The notes: a model not told the origin generated them from the sequence alone. A stretch of 64,000 nucleotides of DNA from Sphingomonadales bacterium EhC05 (GCA_001650955.1 LXYP01000056.1:1-64000); one strand, 5' to 3'. Positions 52,842 through 63,127 are shown, counted from the stretch's first letter. Numbers and translations: made by a program.

Positions 52842-55112
52842 CTATTTTGCGATACCGCTGCCGGCGAGTACGGCAAGCGTGACCAATTCGGAAGCGGTCG
52901 AGGCCATCGTGGCAATTTGAACCGACTTTTCGAGTCCGACGAGCATCGGACCGATGACCGCATCCCCGCCCAGTTCACGTAACAATTTGGCTGAGAGATT
53001 GGCCGATTGCAGGCCTGGCATGACCAGCACGTTGGCCGGCTGCGACAGGCGACTGAAGGGATAATTTGCCATCAGCTTGGGATTGAGCGCCACATCCGGA
53101 GCCATCTCACCTTCATATTCGAAATTCACCCGCCGCTCGTCGAGCAGAGCCACCGCTTCGCGGATATTCTCGAGCCACCGCCCTGCGGGATTGCCGAAGG
53201 TGGAATAGCTGAGGAAAGCGACGCGCGGTTCATGACCCATTTTCCGCGCAACCGCAGCGGTTTGCTCGGCAATATCGGCGAGCTCGCTCGACGAAGGCCG
53301 TTCATTGACCGTGGTATCGGCCATGAACACCGTATGGTGCTGGCCAACCATGACGTGGATGCCCTGCGCGGTGCGGCCTTTCTCCACGTCAATGACTTGG
53401 GACACTTCTTTGAAAGTTGTGGAATAGGGCCGGGTCACACCGGTAATCATCGAGTGGCCCTGATTCATCGCGAGCATCGCCGCGCCAAAGACATTGCGAT
53501 CCTGATTGACCATGCGTTTGATGTCGCGTTCCAGGAAGCCGCGGCGCTTGAGCCGGTCATAGAGCATTTTCACCATGTCGGGCACCAGCGGGCTTGTGCG
53601 GCTGTTGTGAATTTCAAACCGCTCGGGGTCGCTGACGCCCAATTCCTTGAGCTTGGCAATGACGCGCTCATCGCGTCCGATCAACACCGGCGTGCCATAG
53701 CCACCATCATGGAACTGGATCGCGGCCCGCAGGACAACATCTTCCTCCGCTTCGGCAAAAATAATCCGCTTCGGAGAAATCCGGCAGGCTTCATATGCCT
53801 GGGTCAGCACTGATGTTGTCGGATTGAGACGTGCTTTGAGACTCTGGCGATAGGCATCGAGATCATCGATCGGTTTTTGCGCGACACCGCTATCCATTGC
53901 CGCTTTGGCAACCGCAGCAGAGACTACGTCCATCAGGCGCGGATCAAAAGGTGCCGGAATGATATAGTCAACGCCAAATTTCGGTGCCTTACCGCCATAG
54001 GCCGCAGCAACTTCTTCGGGAACCTGTTCCCGCGCCAGTTCGGCAATGGCTTGTGCGGCGGCGACTTTCATCTCTTCATTGATTCGGGTGGCGCGGACGT
54101 CGAGCGCACCGCGGAAAATGAACGGAAAGCCGAGGACATTATTCACCTGGTTGGGATAGTCAGAGCGGCCGGTTGCGACAATCGCATCGGGCCGAGCGGC
54201 TTTCGCATCGGGAGGTGTGATTTCGGGATCCGGATTGGCCATCGCGAAAATAATCGGCTTGTCGGCCATGTCCATCACCATTTCTGGCTTGAGCGCGCCG
54301 GCGGCAGACAGTCCCAAAAAGACATCGGCGCCCTTGAGGGCTTCGGTCAGATCGCGGGCATCTGTATCGATGGCATGCGCGGATTTCCACTGATCAACAC
54401 CGTCGCGGCCGCGATAGATGACACCTTTACGATCGCACATCGTCAGATTGTCATGCGGTACGCCGAGACTTTTGATCAACGAAGCACAAGCAATGGCGGC
54501 CGCTCCGGCGCCGTTGACGACGACCTTGATATCTTCGACTTTGCGGTCGGTGAGCAGGCAGGCATTGATGATACCGGCAGCTGCGATAATCGCCGTGCCG
54601 TGCTGGTCATCATGAAAAACCGGAATATTCATCCGGTCGCGCAACGTCTGCTCGATGATGAAGCAGGCCGGCGCACCAATATCTTCCAGATTGATGCCGC
54701 CGAAACTGGGTTCCATGATCTGTACGGCATTGATGAAGGCATCGGTATCTTCGGTATCCAGTTCAATATCGATCCCGTCGACATCGGCAAAGCGTTTGAA
54801 CAGAACCGCTTTGCCTTCCATCACCGGTTTGGAGGCCAGCGCGCCGAGATTGCCGAGCCCGAGAATTGCGGTGCCGTTGGAGATAACTGCCACGAGATTG
54901 CCCTTGGCCGTATAGTCATAGGCTTTGGAGGGGTCCTCGGCGATGGCGCGGACAGGAACGGCGACACCAGGAGAATAAGCGAGGCTGAGATCGCGCTGGG
55001 TGGCCATGGGTTTAGAGGCGATAATTTCAATTTTCCCGGGTCGCCCATGGGAATGAAACAAGAGTGCTTCGCGTTCAGAAAATTCTACGTTGCTCTTATT
55101 TTTATCAGCCAA
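52842..55112 (-). CDS. maeB: NADP-dependent malic enzyme with phosphotransacetylase-like domain
   Basis: The 756-residue enzyme oxidatively decarboxylates malate to pyruvate. The N-terminal malic domain (about residues 1-160; SPGVAVPVRAI, GNLGALASKPVMEGKAVLFK) and NAD-binding domain (about 165-425; VVNGAGAAAIACASLIKSLG) are followed by a C-terminal phosphotransacetylase-like domain (about 430-756) that is regulatory in this family. TTG at 55112 is preceded by GGGAGA at ideal spacing; TTG at 55118 is too close. It is divergent from mutS. Confidence 0.95.
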   Translation of the reverse strand: MADKNKSNVEFSEREALLFHSHGRPGKIEIIASKPMATQRDLSLAYSPGVAVPVRAIAEDPSKAYDYTAKGNLVAVISNGTAILGLGNLGALASKPVMEGKAVLFKRFADVDGIDIELDTEDTDAFINAVQIMEPSFGGINLEDIGAPACFIIEQTLRDRMNIPVFHDDQHGTAIIAAAGIINACLLTDRKVEDIKVVVNGAGAAAIACASLIKSLGVPHDNLTMCDRKGVIYRGRDGVDQWKSAHAIDTDARDLTEALKGADVFLGLSAAGALKPEMVMDMADKPIIFAMANPDPEITPPDAKAARPDAIVATGRSDYPNQVNNVLGFPFIFRGALDVRATRINEEMKVAAAQAIAELAREQVPEEVAAAYGGKAPKFGVDYIIPAPFDPRLMDVVSAAVAKAAMDSGVAQKPIDDLDAYRQSLKARLNPTTSVLTQAYEACRISPKRIIFAEAEEDVVLRAAIQFHDGGYGTPVLIGRDERVIAKLKELGVSDPERFEIHNSRTSPLVPDMVKMLYDRLKRRGFLERDIKRMVNQDRNVFGAAMLAMNQGHSMITGVTRPYSTTFKEVSQVIDVEKGRTAQGIHVMVGQHHTVFMADTTVNERPSSSELADIAEQTAAVARKMGHEPRVAFLSYSTFGNPAGRWLENIREAVALLDERRVNFEYEGEMAPDVALNPKLMANYPFSRLSQPANVLVMPGLQSANLSAKLLRELGGDAVIGPMLVGLEKSVQIATMASTASELVTLAVLAGSGIAK

Positions 55113-55296
55113 AATCAATCTCCCTGCATTGCCGACCGTCTGTGATAGCCACCCGTCTGCGCATCCTGCTGTTTCACTACGCTGATTGAGGGCCGCAGGG
55201 CAAGTCCCGCACGCTGTCTATTTCGCGAAAGCGGGAAATTAATCTGGCAATTTCAGAACCCTTTAATGAGTCTCGCTTCTCGGCTATCGCATCAGC

Positions 55297-57945
55297 ATGG
55301 CGACGCAGACTCAGCAAAAAACCACAGCAGCAAAAGGCGATTCCGCGAAAGCCAAGCTTACGCCGATGATGGAGCAATATTTCGCGTTGAAGGAAAAGGC
55401 CGGAGATTGCCTTCTCTTTTACCGGATGGGCGATTTTTTCGAACTCTTCTATGATGACGCAAAACTGGCGGCGGCGGCGTTGGATATCGCCCTGACCTCG
55501 CGCGGCAAAAATGCCGGCGACTCGATCCCGATGTGCGGCGTACCGGCCCATTCGGCAGAAGGCTATCTGGCGAAGCTGATCCGCTCGGGCTTCAAAGTCG
55601 CGATTGCGGAACAGACCGAGACTCCGGCCCAAGCCAAGGCGCGTGGGGGCTATAAGGCGCTCGTGGCGCGCGATATCATCCGATTTGTCACTGCCGGGAC
55701 TCTGACTGAAGATAATCTGCTCGACGCACGTAGCGACAATATGCTGGTCGCGCTGGCCGAAGTGCAGGGCGGCATTGGACTGGCCGCGGCGGATATCTCC
55801 ACCGGCAGTTTTGAACTGTCGACGATATCATCAGATGCCATTGATGCGGAGATCACGCGGATTGGTCCGTCGGAGATAATCTGTCCGCCCGCTCTGTTGC
55901 CTCGGATTGCCAATGCAACGGCCTGGGACAAATCTGATTTCGACAGTTTGCGTGCGGAAACGCGGCTGCAGGACCTGTTCGGGGTCGCCACTTTGGATGG
56001 CATGGGTGAATTTTCACGCGCCGAACTGGCCGCCGCAGGCGGGCTGGTCGCTTATGTCGATCATGTCTCGCAGGGCAAAACGCCCTATCTGCATCCGCCG
56101 CGGCATCGCGAAACCAGAGAATTTCTGTCGATAGACGGGCCCACCCGGGCGAGTCTTGAGATTGACCGGACATTGGCCGGTGAACGCGATGGCAGTCTCT
56201 TGCATGCCATCGACCGGACGGTGACGCCGGCAGGTGCACGTCTGCTGGCCCGGGATCTGTCTGCGCCGATGTTTGACGAAGCCCGCATCAACCGGCGGCT
56301 CGGTATGGTCCAATGGTTCTACGATGGCTCCGCCGTGCGCGATGATGTCCGCGCCGAACTCAAAGCGCTGCCAGATATCGGCCGGGCGCTGGGCCGGGTT
56401 TCGGCAGGACGTGGCAGTCCTCGTGATCTGGGTCAGATTCGCGATGGCCTGGCCGGCGCGCGGATCTTGCGCGAGCGACTAGGGCTGGCGGTGGGATTGC
56501 CGGAGTTGCTGCAGAATATTTTGCCATCGCTCGATGGGCATGCCGCCCTGGTTGATTTGCTCGAAAGGGCACTGGTCGAGATTCCGCCAACCGAGATGAG
56601 CAATGGCGGTTATATCGCCACTGGTTTTGATTCGGCATTGGACGAACTGCGCAGCGCCGGATCAGACGGACGCCAGGCGATTGCAACGCTCGAGGCGCGC
56701 TACCGCGAAGCGACCGGGATCAATACGCTGAAGATCAAGCATAATGCGGTCCTTGGCTATTTCATCGAAGTGCCAGCGCGCCACGGGGACAGTTTGATGG
56801 CTGAAGATTCTGGCTTTACCCATCGCCAGACCCTGGCTGGCGTGGTGCGTTTCAACTCTACAGATCTCCACGAGGAGGCGGTGCGGGTGTCGCAGGCCGG
56901 GGCCCATGCTCTTGCCGCTGAAGCCGCTCATTTCGAGGGGCTTGTCGAAAAAACCCTCTCACGCAAGCAGGCGATCGGCGAAAGCGCAGACGCGCTGGCC
57001 CGGATTGATGTCGCTGCGGCGCTGGGCGAACGCGCAGCCGAAGGACAATGGGCGCGCCCGGAATTTGTCGATGGCAATGTCCTCGACATTCAGGCTGGCC
57101 GTCATCCGGTCGTCGAAGCGGCGCTGTCGGCCAAAGGCGACCCGTTTGTCGCGAATGACTGTGCGCTGCGTCAAGACGAGCGACTATGGTTGATTTCCGG
57201 CCCGAATATGGGCGGGAAGTCGACTTTTTTGCGGCAAAATGCACTGATCATCATCTTGGCTCAGGCGGGTGGTTTTGTGCCGGCATCCGCTGCACGGATC
57301 AGTCTCGTCGATCGCCTGTTCAGCCGCGTCGGCGCGTCCGACAATCTGGCGCAAGGCCGCTCCACCTTCATGGTTGAGATGGTTGAAACCGCTGCGATCC
57401 TGTCACAGGCAACCGAGAAGAGTTTTGTCATCCTTGATGAAGTGGGCAGGGGTACGTCGACATATGACGGCCTTGCGTTGGCATGGGCTGTTGTCGAAGC
57501 CGTTCATGAAACCAATCGCTGCCGCTGCCTGTTCGCGACCCATTATCATGAGCTTACCCGGCTGGCAGACCAGCTGGATGCGCTGGCCCTCCATCATGTG
57601 CGGGCGCGCGAGTGGAAAGGCGATCTGGTGCTGTTGCACGAATTGGCCAAGGGGCCGGCCGATCGGAGCTACGGTCTGGCTGTGGCCAAGCTGGCAGGGA
57701 TCCCCAAACCGGTGCTGAGCCGCGCGAAAGCGGTGCTCGACAAGTTAGAGGCCGGCAAAGCAGAAACCGGCGGGCTTGCTGCCGGACTGGGCGATTTGCC
57801 GCTTTTCGCCGCAAGCCTTGTCGCGGACGAAGACAATGACGATATATTGCGTGATATGCTGAGCGCACTCGATTTGGACGCATTGTCTCCCCGAGATGCT
57901 CTGGAGCAGCTATATATGCTCAAGGCGCAGCTAGAACAGGAATGA
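55297..57945 (+). CDS. mutS: DNA mismatch repair protein MutS
   Basis: The 882-residue protein has the mismatch-binding N-terminus (KLTPMMEQYFALKEKAGDCLLFYRMGDFFELFYDDA; Phe-x-Glu as FFELF, about residues 49-53), connector, core and clamp domains, and the ABC-type ATPase with Walker A GPNMGGKST (about 634-642), QGRSTFMVEM, Walker B FVILDEVGRGTSTYDG (about 708-723) and TATHYHEL-like ATHYHEL. It recognises mispaired bases. The peroxiredoxin gene follows 4 bases after its stop. Confidence 0.97.
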   Translation: MATQTQQKTTAAKGDSAKAKLTPMMEQYFALKEKAGDCLLFYRMGDFFELFYDDAKLAAAALDIALTSRGKNAGDSIPMCGVPAHSAEGYLAKLIRSGFKVAIAEQTETPAQAKARGGYKALVARDIIRFVTAGTLTEDNLLDARSDNMLVALAEVQGGIGLAAADISTGSFELSTISSDAIDAEITRIGPSEIICPPALLPRIANATAWDKSDFDSLRAETRLQDLFGVATLDGMGEFSRAELAAAGGLVAYVDHVSQGKTPYLHPPRHRETREFLSIDGPTRASLEIDRTLAGERDGSLLHAIDRTVTPAGARLLARDLSAPMFDEARINRRLGMVQWFYDGSAVRDDVRAELKALPDIGRALGRVSAGRGSPRDLGQIRDGLAGARILRERLGLAVGLPELLQNILPSLDGHAALVDLLERALVEIPPTEMSNGGYIATGFDSALDELRSAGSDGRQAIATLEARYREATGINTLKIKHNAVLGYFIEVPARHGDSLMAEDSGFTHRQTLAGVVRFNSTDLHEEAVRVSQAGAHALAAEAAHFEGLVEKTLSRKQAIGESADALARIDVAAALGERAAEGQWARPEFVDGNVLDIQAGRHPVVEAALSAKGDPFVANDCALRQDERLWLISGPNMGGKSTFLRQNALIIILAQAGGFVPASAARISLVDRLFSRVGASDNLAQGRSTFMVEMVETAAILSQATEKSFVILDEVGRGTSTYDGLALAWAVVEAVHETNRCRCLFATHYHELTRLADQLDALALHHVRAREWKGDLVLLHELAKGPADRSYGLAVAKLAGIPKPVLSRAKAVLDKLEAGKAETGGLAAGLGDLPLFAASLVADEDNDDILRDMLSALDLDALSPRDALEQLYMLKAQLEQE

Positions 57946-57949
57946 TCGA

Positions 57950-58504
57950 ATGAAAAAATGGATTATCATTGCAATGGCAGCGGTCATGATCGGTGCGGCA
58001 TCATTCGTCTATTCCACGCGCAGCGCTAATGCCGAGCCGTTGGAGATTGGCGCAAGCGCGCCTAATTTTACCACCAGCGGAGCTCTGGCGGGGAAGGAAT
58101 TTAAATTTTCCCTCGCGGACAAGCTCAAAAATGGCCCCGTCGTGCTCTATTTCTTCCCGCAGGTCTTCACCGAGGGATGCACGATTGAGGCCAATATGTT
58201 TGCCGAGGCAACAGAAGATTTCAGCGCCGCCGGCGCCACCGTGATCGGCATGTCGGGCGATGATATCGAGGGTCTGAAAAAATTCTCCGTCTCCGAATGC
58301 CGGGACAAATTTGCGGTGGCCCAAGCAGATGCCAAAATCCTCGACGACTATCAGGTCCGCATCTCACCGAACCTGGTTAGGGCCAATCGCACCAGCTATG
58401 TCATCGGGCAGGATGGCAAAATTCTCTTCGTCCACAGCGCCCGCGCGCCACAGGGTCATGTCACTGGCAGCCTCGAATTGGTGCAGAAGCTTGCCGGAAG
58501 CTGA
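57950..58504 (+). CDS. Exported peroxiredoxin (PrxQ/BCP-like)
   Basis: The 184-residue protein has a signal peptide or anchor (ending near SANA, residue 28) and a peroxiredoxin fold. The peroxidatic motif is PQVFTEGCTIEA (P-x-x-x-T-x-x-C near residue 82), followed by GMSGDDIEGLKKFSVSECRDKFAVAQAD and ISPNLVRANRTSYVIGQDGKI. In PrxQ the position five residues after the peroxidatic Cys is often a resolving Cys; here it is Asn, so another Cys (as in SECRDK) or an external thiol must resolve it. It probably detoxifies peroxides in the periplasm. AGGA precedes the ATG, 4 bases after mutS. Confidence 0.88.
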   Translation: MKKWIIIAMAAVMIGAASFVYSTRSANAEPLEIGASAPNFTTSGALAGKEFKFSLADKLKNGPVVLYFFPQVFTEGCTIEANMFAEATEDFSAAGATVIGMSGDDIEGLKKFSVSECRDKFAVAQADAKILDDYQVRISPNLVRANRTSYVIGQDGKILFVHSARAPQGHVTGSLELVQKLAGS

Positions 58505-58547
58505 TTAAAGGCTTGCATTTTCCGGCGCTCTGGATTGAAAGGCGCAG

Positions 58548-59465
58548 ATGACTGATCATGCACCCGATCCCGCGATGCTGGCCAAGGCGGAAACGCTGAC
58601 CGATGCATTGCCCTATATGCAGCGCTATGCAGGCCAGACTTTCGTCGTCAAATATGGCGGCCATGCGATGGGGGATCCCGCATTGGCGCGCAACTTTGCC
58701 GAAGACATCGTGCTGCTCAAAGCGGTTGGAATCAACCCGGTGGTGGTCCACGGCGGCGGGCCGCAAATTGGCGCGATGCTCGAAAAAGTTGGCGTCGAAA
58801 GCAAATTTGTTGATGGCCTGCGGGTCACAACCAAGGAAACAGCGGCGATCGCCGAGATGGTTTTGTCAGGCGCGATCAACAAGGAACTGGTCAGCTGGAT
58901 CGAGCGGGCAGGCGGCCATGCCATCGGTATTTCCGGCAAGGATGGTGGGTTCGTCAAAGCCTCCAAATTGCGCCGGACCGAGCGCGATCTGGATAGCAAT
59001 ATCGAACGGATCATTGACCTTGGCTATGTCGGCGAACCGAAAAAAGTCGATCGCAGCGTTGTCGACATGATTTCATCATCGGGCATGATCCCCGTGATTG
59101 CACCGATTGGCGTCGGCGATGATGGCGCAACCTATAATATCAACGCCGACACGATGGCCGGTGCTGTCGCCTCGGCCTTGCGCGCCGCACGCCTGTTCTT
59201 GCTCACCGATGTTCCCGGCGTGCTCGACAAGCAGGGTGAACTGCTCACCGATCTGGTGCCGGGTGAAATCAAGGAACTGGCGGAAGATGGCACTATTTCG
59301 GGCGGAATGATTCCAAAGCTCGAAACCTGTGTGCAGGCGGTGATGGAAGGGGTGGATGCGGCGGTCATCTTGGATGGCCGGATACCCCATGCGATGTTGC
59401 TGGAAATTTTCACCAGCAAGGGTGCGGGTACTTTGGTACGCGACGATTTTGAAGCGGTTGAATAA
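58548..59465 (+). CDS. argB: Acetylglutamate kinase
   Basis: The 305-residue amino-acid kinase phosphorylates N-acetylglutamate in arginine synthesis. It shows [12 protein letters not shown] (about residues 31-42), [62 protein letters not shown] (about 184-207), [18 protein letters not shown] and [10 protein letters not shown]. It is of the long, hexameric, arginine-sensitive type judging by length. Confidence 0.95.
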   Translation: MTDHAPDPAMLAKAETLTDALPYMQRYAGQTFVVKYGGHAMGDPALARNFAEDIVLLKAVGINPVVVHGGGPQIGAMLEKVGVESKFVDGLRVTTKETAAIAEMVLSGAINKELVSWIERAGGHAIGISGKDGGFVKASKLRRTERDLDSNIERIIDLGYVGEPKKVDRSVVDMISSSGMIPVIAPIGVGDDGATYNINADTMAGAVASALRAARLFLLTDVPGVLDKQGELLTDLVPGEIKELAEDGTISGGMIPKLETCVQAVMEGVDAAVILDGRIPHAMLLEIFTSKGAGTLVRDDFEAVE

Positions 59466-59482
59466 CACAGTAACTGTGTTAT
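59462..59482. repeat. Perfect inverted repeat overlapping the argB stop
   Basis: ATAACACAG / CTGTGTTAT arms of nine bases surround a 3-base loop and begin at the argB stop codon. It may terminate argB transcription (no clear U-run follows) or bind a regulator. Confidence 0.45.
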
Positions 59483-59563
59483 ATAGTTGATACAGTAAAT
59501 TTCTTCGCTTTGGCAGTGACAAACGTCTAGCAGCCGCGCAAGAATATCATTAAAGGGTCTCCC

Positions 59564-59860
59564 ATGGCATTCGCACTTCTCCAGATTATCTCTATCCTGC
59601 TCAACGTCGCGATCACGATCATTATCGTGCAGGCAATCATGAGCTGGCTGCTCGCGTTTAACGTGATCAATCTGCAAAATGATATTTCGCGGGCGATCTG
59701 GACCACGCTGGATGCGCTCACCGCTCCGATCTACCGGCCGATCCGCAAGATCATGCCTGATTTTGGTTCGATTGACCTGACACCGATGGTGGTGATCATC
59801 GGCATCATCATCCTTCAGGATGCCATTCTTCCCCCCATTGCGCAGGCTCTCCTCACTTGA
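59564..59860 (+). CDS. YggT family membrane protein
   Basis: The 98-residue protein has two hydrophobic segments (about residues 4-26 and 72-93) and the YggT signature [15 protein letters not shown]...[33 protein letters not shown]. Its function is unclear; it may help osmotic tolerance or cell division. Its stop overlaps the folD start (TTGA). Confidence 0.92.
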   Translation: MAFALLQIISILLNVAITIIIVQAIMSWLLAFNVINLQNDISRAIWTTLDALTAPIYRPIRKIMPDFGSIDLTPMVVIIGIIILQDAILPPIAQALLT

Positions 59861-60753
59861 CCACAGCACAGATCATCGACGGCAAGGCGTTTGCCGCCGG
59901 CCTTCGAGAACGCATCAAGACTGCTGTTCCGGCCTTTGTCGAGCAAGCGAACCGGGCGCCGGGACTGGCGGTCGTGCTGGTTGGCGATGATCCGGCGAGT
60001 CAGGTCTATGTCGCATCCAAGCATAAGGCGACCATCGCCGCGGGGATGGAAAGCTTTGAACATCGTCTGCCTGCCGATACATCTCAGGCCGATATCATGG
60101 CGCTGGTCGAGCAGCTCAATGCCGACGAGAGCGTCGACGGAATTCTCGTGCAGCTGCCGTTACCCGATGGTCTCGACGAAAAAGCAGTCGTCATGGCGAT
60201 CGATCCGGACAAGGATGTCGATGGACTCCATGTCATCAACGCCGGTCGACTCGCCAATGGCGAGGAAGCGCTGACACCCTGCACGCCGCTCGGCAGCCTG
60301 ATGTTGCTGAAAGACACGCTCGGCGATCTGACCGGCCTCAACGCCGTCGTCGTCGGCCGTTCGATATTGGTCGGCAAGCCGATGGCACAATTGCTGCTCA
60401 GTGAAAATTGCACGGTCACGATGGCGCATAGCCGTACCCGCGATCTGCCCGAGGTCGTGCGCCGCGCCGATATTGTCGTGGCCGCTGTCGGACGGGCCGA
60501 AATGGTCAAGGGTGACTGGCTGAAGGACGGCGCGGTCGTCATTGATGTCGGGATCAACCGGCTGGCCCCCGAACCGGGCAAGCAAAAAGGCCGACTGGTT
60601 GGCGACGTCGCCACGGCGGAAGCGCTGGATCATGTTCGCGCAATCACCCCGGTTCCGGGAGGGGTTGGCCCGATGACCATTGCAGTGCTATTGCGCAATA
60701 CACTGGTCGCCGCGTCGTTGCGCGCAGGCTATGCAAAACCGAAAGGTCTCTAA
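59857..60753 (+). CDS. folD: Bifunctional methylene-THF dehydrogenase / methenyl-THF cyclohydrolase
   Basis: The 298-residue one-carbon enzyme has the Tyr/Lys active-site element VYVASKHKA (about residues 49-57), [40 protein letters not shown] (about 167-183) and [19 protein letters not shown]. The TTG start overlaps the yggT stop (TTGA). It is co-transcribed with the following lipoprotein gene (TAATG). Confidence 0.96.
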   Translation: MTTAQIIDGKAFAAGLRERIKTAVPAFVEQANRAPGLAVVLVGDDPASQVYVASKHKATIAAGMESFEHRLPADTSQADIMALVEQLNADESVDGILVQLPLPDGLDEKAVVMAIDPDKDVDGLHVINAGRLANGEEALTPCTPLGSLMLLKDTLGDLTGLNAVVVGRSILVGKPMAQLLLSENCTVTMAHSRTRDLPEVVRRADIVVAAVGRAEMVKGDWLKDGAVVIDVGINRLAPEPGKQKGRLVGDVATAEALDHVRAITPVPGGVGPMTIAVLLRNTLVAASLRAGYAKPKGL

Positions 60754-61469
60754 TGCGTCTATTTGCTGTGATTGGTATCGCGCTCATGCTGGCGAGCTGT
60801 GCCGGTGGTGGCCGACCGACCGACCGGGAACGATTCAACCGGGTGCTTGGCAAACCGGTCGCCAATCCGAGTGCGATTGTCGCAGCTGAACTGTCTTTTG
60901 CCCGGCTGGCGCAGGAAAAAGGCCAATGGACCGCCTTTCGTGAAACCGCCGCCGATGATGCGATCATGTTCACGCCCAATTTGGTCAACGCCCAGCAATG
61001 GCTGAAGGGCAAGGCCGATCCGCCGCAGGCGGTCGACTGGCAACCGCATAGAATTTACATGTCCTGCGATGGCAGTATCGGAGTTTCGACGGGTGCCTGG
61101 CAGGATAGCAAGGGTGGGACAGGGCATTTCACCACCATCTGGCGTCAGCAAGAATTTGGCCAGCGTCGTCCGAACAAGGATGTTGAGTGGAAGTGGATTT
61201 TCGACGATGGTCAGCCGCTCGACAAGCCGCTGGAAGAACCCGATTTTATTGAAACATTTGTGGCGTCCTGCACAGTTCGGGCGCCGGTCGGCGCGCCGTC
61301 TGCCGTTCCATCCGGCACGGGGAAAACCGATATGTCGGTCGATCGCAGCCTGATCTGGAATGCGACCGCGACTGACGATGGTTCGCGTATCGTCTTTGTC
61401 GATCTGATCCAGGATGATGGCAGCTTCAAGCGTGTGCATGAATATCGGGTGGCAGCACCAGCACCATGA
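60753..61469 (+). CDS. Lipoprotein of unknown function with NTF2-like fold
   Basis: The 238-residue protein has a lipobox (LMLASC, Cys near residue 16). It then has an NTF2-like cone-fold region with FARLAQEKGQWTAFRETAADDAIMFTPN (about 48-75) and FTTIWRQQE..RRPNKDVEWKWIFDDGQPLDKP. The family is found in sphingomonads without a known activity. Its ATG overlaps the folD stop, and its stop overlaps the marC start. Confidence 0.75.
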   Translation: MRLFAVIGIALMLASCAGGGRPTDRERFNRVLGKPVANPSAIVAAELSFARLAQEKGQWTAFRETAADDAIMFTPNLVNAQQWLKGKADPPQAVDWQPHRIYMSCDGSIGVSTGAWQDSKGGTGHFTTIWRQQEFGQRRPNKDVEWKWIFDDGQPLDKPLEEPDFIETFVASCTVRAPVGAPSAVPSGTGKTDMSVDRSLIWNATATDDGSRIVFVDLIQDDGSFKRVHEYRVAAPAP

Positions 61470-62083
61470 CCGAATTGTTCATCTCCGCCTTCATCACCTT
61501 CTTCGTGGTGATTGACCCGCCCGGCTGCGCGCCAATCTATGCGAGCCTGACCGGCAATGCGACGCCGCGTGATCGCCGGATCATGGCGATCCGGGCGGTC
61601 TTCGTGGCGACACTGATCCTGCTCGTTTTTGCATTATTTGGCGAACAGCTGCTTGGTGCGCTGGGTATCAGCCTCGACAGTTTCCGGATCGCCGGCGGCA
61701 TCATGCTGTTCATTATCGCCCTCGAAATGGTTTTCGAAAAGCGCACCGAGCGCCGCGAAGACCGGGCGCAGGAAGTGATCGATAATCCAGAAGTCGAGGA
61801 TGTCTCGATCTTTCCAATGGCCATGCCGATGATCGCCGGACCCGGTTCGATTGCGGCATTGATGCTGTTAACGTCGAAACATGACGGCATCGAAAATGCG
61901 CTGGTGATCATGGGCGCGCTGGCACTGGTTTTGCTGCTCACCCTGATCGGCTTGCTGCTTGCAGGTCCGCTGATGCGGTTCCTCGGCCACAAGGTCGAGG
62001 CGGTGATTACGCGCGTGCTCGGCGTCTTGCTTGGCGCGCTCGCGGTACAATTTGTGGTCGATGGACTGACGGCCAGTTTTTAG
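61466..62083 (+). CDS. MarC family membrane protein
   Basis: The 205-residue integral membrane protein has six hydrophobic segments and the MarC signature LFISAFITFFVVIDPPGCAPIYASLT (about residues 4-29), then FRIAGGIMLFIIALEMVF and FPMAMPMIAGPGSIAALM. The function is not established. It is the last gene of the folD unit (ATGA overlap). Confidence 0.92.
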   Translation: MTELFISAFITFFVVIDPPGCAPIYASLTGNATPRDRRIMAIRAVFVATLILLVFALFGEQLLGALGISLDSFRIAGGIMLFIIALEMVFEKRTERREDRAQEVIDNPEVEDVSIFPMAMPMIAGPGSIAALMLLTSKHDGIENALVIMGALALVLLLTLIGLLLAGPLMRFLGHKVEAVITRVLGVLLGALAVQFVVDGLTASF

Positions 62084-62146
62084 CCGGTTGCTGGGTTCCT
62101 CGCAACATCAGGCTAGCGAGTGCAGGGTGATTGATCGATCCGGCCT

Positions 62147-62488
62147 CTAGTCTTCGAACAATCGAGCAAGATCTTCGGGAATCGCCATGGGTTTCAAAGC
62201 AGAAACATTCGCGCCGCCAGTATTGCCGATCGGCACCCAGCCAAACAGACTGGCGGGAAACACCGCCATGATGCGCAAAACCTGACCGACCACTTCGCGC
62301 CAATCCCGCCGCAAAAAGCCTATTTTCAGCATGCCGTAATGGGTCTTGAGGTGGGGCGAGAATTCACGCTGCCCCAAAATATGCGCGCGTTCAAGATGAT
62401 GAAAGGCGCGGTCCCAGTCCGATGCCGCATATGCTTTGGATGAAAGCATCATTTCTGTCGCAAAGGCCGTTTGAAGTTTCGGAGACAT
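62147..62488 (-). CDS. DUF3703 family protein
   Basis: The 113-residue protein carries the DUF3703 features: AFATEMMLSSKAYAASDWDRAFHHLERAHILGQREFSPHLKTHYGML and GNTGGANVSALKPMAIPEDLARLF. No function is known. ATG 62488 (MSPKLQ) has GGAG-like context upstream. Confidence 0.8.
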   Translation of the reverse strand: MSPKLQTAFATEMMLSSKAYAASDWDRAFHHLERAHILGQREFSPHLKTHYGMLKIGFLRRDWREVVGQVLRIMAVFPASLFGWVPIGNTGGANVSALKPMAIPEDLARLFED

Positions 62489-62563
62489 CCTGCAATTATA
62501 CGGAAGGCGAGGCGCCGATATCAATCATAATCTGACGTTCCGATCCGACGTTTGCCATGATCT

Positions 62564-63127
62564 TCAGCGCAAGAGCTCCAAGTCCTGGAGCTCGTCGAGC
62601 GTGTAGCGCTGCGGAATATGCTGCGGGCAGTTCCAGTCGAAGGCGTCGATGGTGATGATCACCGCGCGTTCGGGAACCGCTTTGTAATTTGGGTCATGCA
62701 AGCGCGCAACGGCCGCGGCATCCTCCTCCGTGCTGACTATCGTCGCATGGCCCCAGATTTTGAGTCTTCGGCGATTTGGGTAATCCATTAAAATCAGCGA
62801 CAGCCGATTTTCCAGCGTCAAATTGCCGGTGCTGACATATTGGCGATTACCGCGATAATCAGCATAGGCAATTTGCGTCGGGCTAAGTATTTTCAGAAAA
62901 CCCGCTGGCCCGCCGCGAAACTGGACATAGGGCCAGCCCGTTTCGGACACGCTGGCCTGATAAAATCCATCTCGCTCTGAAATAAATACGGCTTCAGCGG
63001 CCGTTAGCCGGTCACCACCGCTAACCTCAGGCTTGAGGAATTTGGCATAGCTGGCGGCTGAGCCTTGTTGTTTCTGGATCGATTGTACGGCTGGGGTAAA
63101 GGCTATTTCGGCAAAGGCACGGGGCAT
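62564..63127 (-). CDS. Pyridoxamine 5'-phosphate oxidase-fold protein
   Basis: The 187-residue flavin-binding split-barrel protein shows FISERDGFYQASVSETGWPYVQFRGGPAGFLKIL (about residues 50-83) and the ENRLSLILMDYPNRRRLKIWGHA strand. It resembles PNPOx-like flavin reductases or heme-utilisation relatives, not the vitamin B6 enzyme itself; the substrate is unknown. ATG 63127 has AGGAAA upstream; a GTG five codons earlier is also possible. Confidence 0.8.
   Translation of the reverse strand: MPRAFAEIAFTPAVQSIQKQQGSAASYAKFLKPEVSGGDRLTAAEAVFISERDGFYQASVSETGWPYVQFRGGPAGFLKILSPTQIAYADYRGNRQYVSTGNLTLENRLSLILMDYPNRRRLKIWGHATIVSTEEDAAAVARLHDPNYKAVPERAVIITIDAFDWNCPQHIPQRYTLDELQDLELLR

Noticed and set aside
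53877-55145. A 422-codon plus-strand frame opposite maeB
   Set aside because: maeB is intact and clearly coding; the antisense translation resembles no family.
55177-55632. A minus-strand frame opposite the mutS start
   Set aside because: It covers the conserved mismatch-binding domain of MutS in antisense and lacks any domain.
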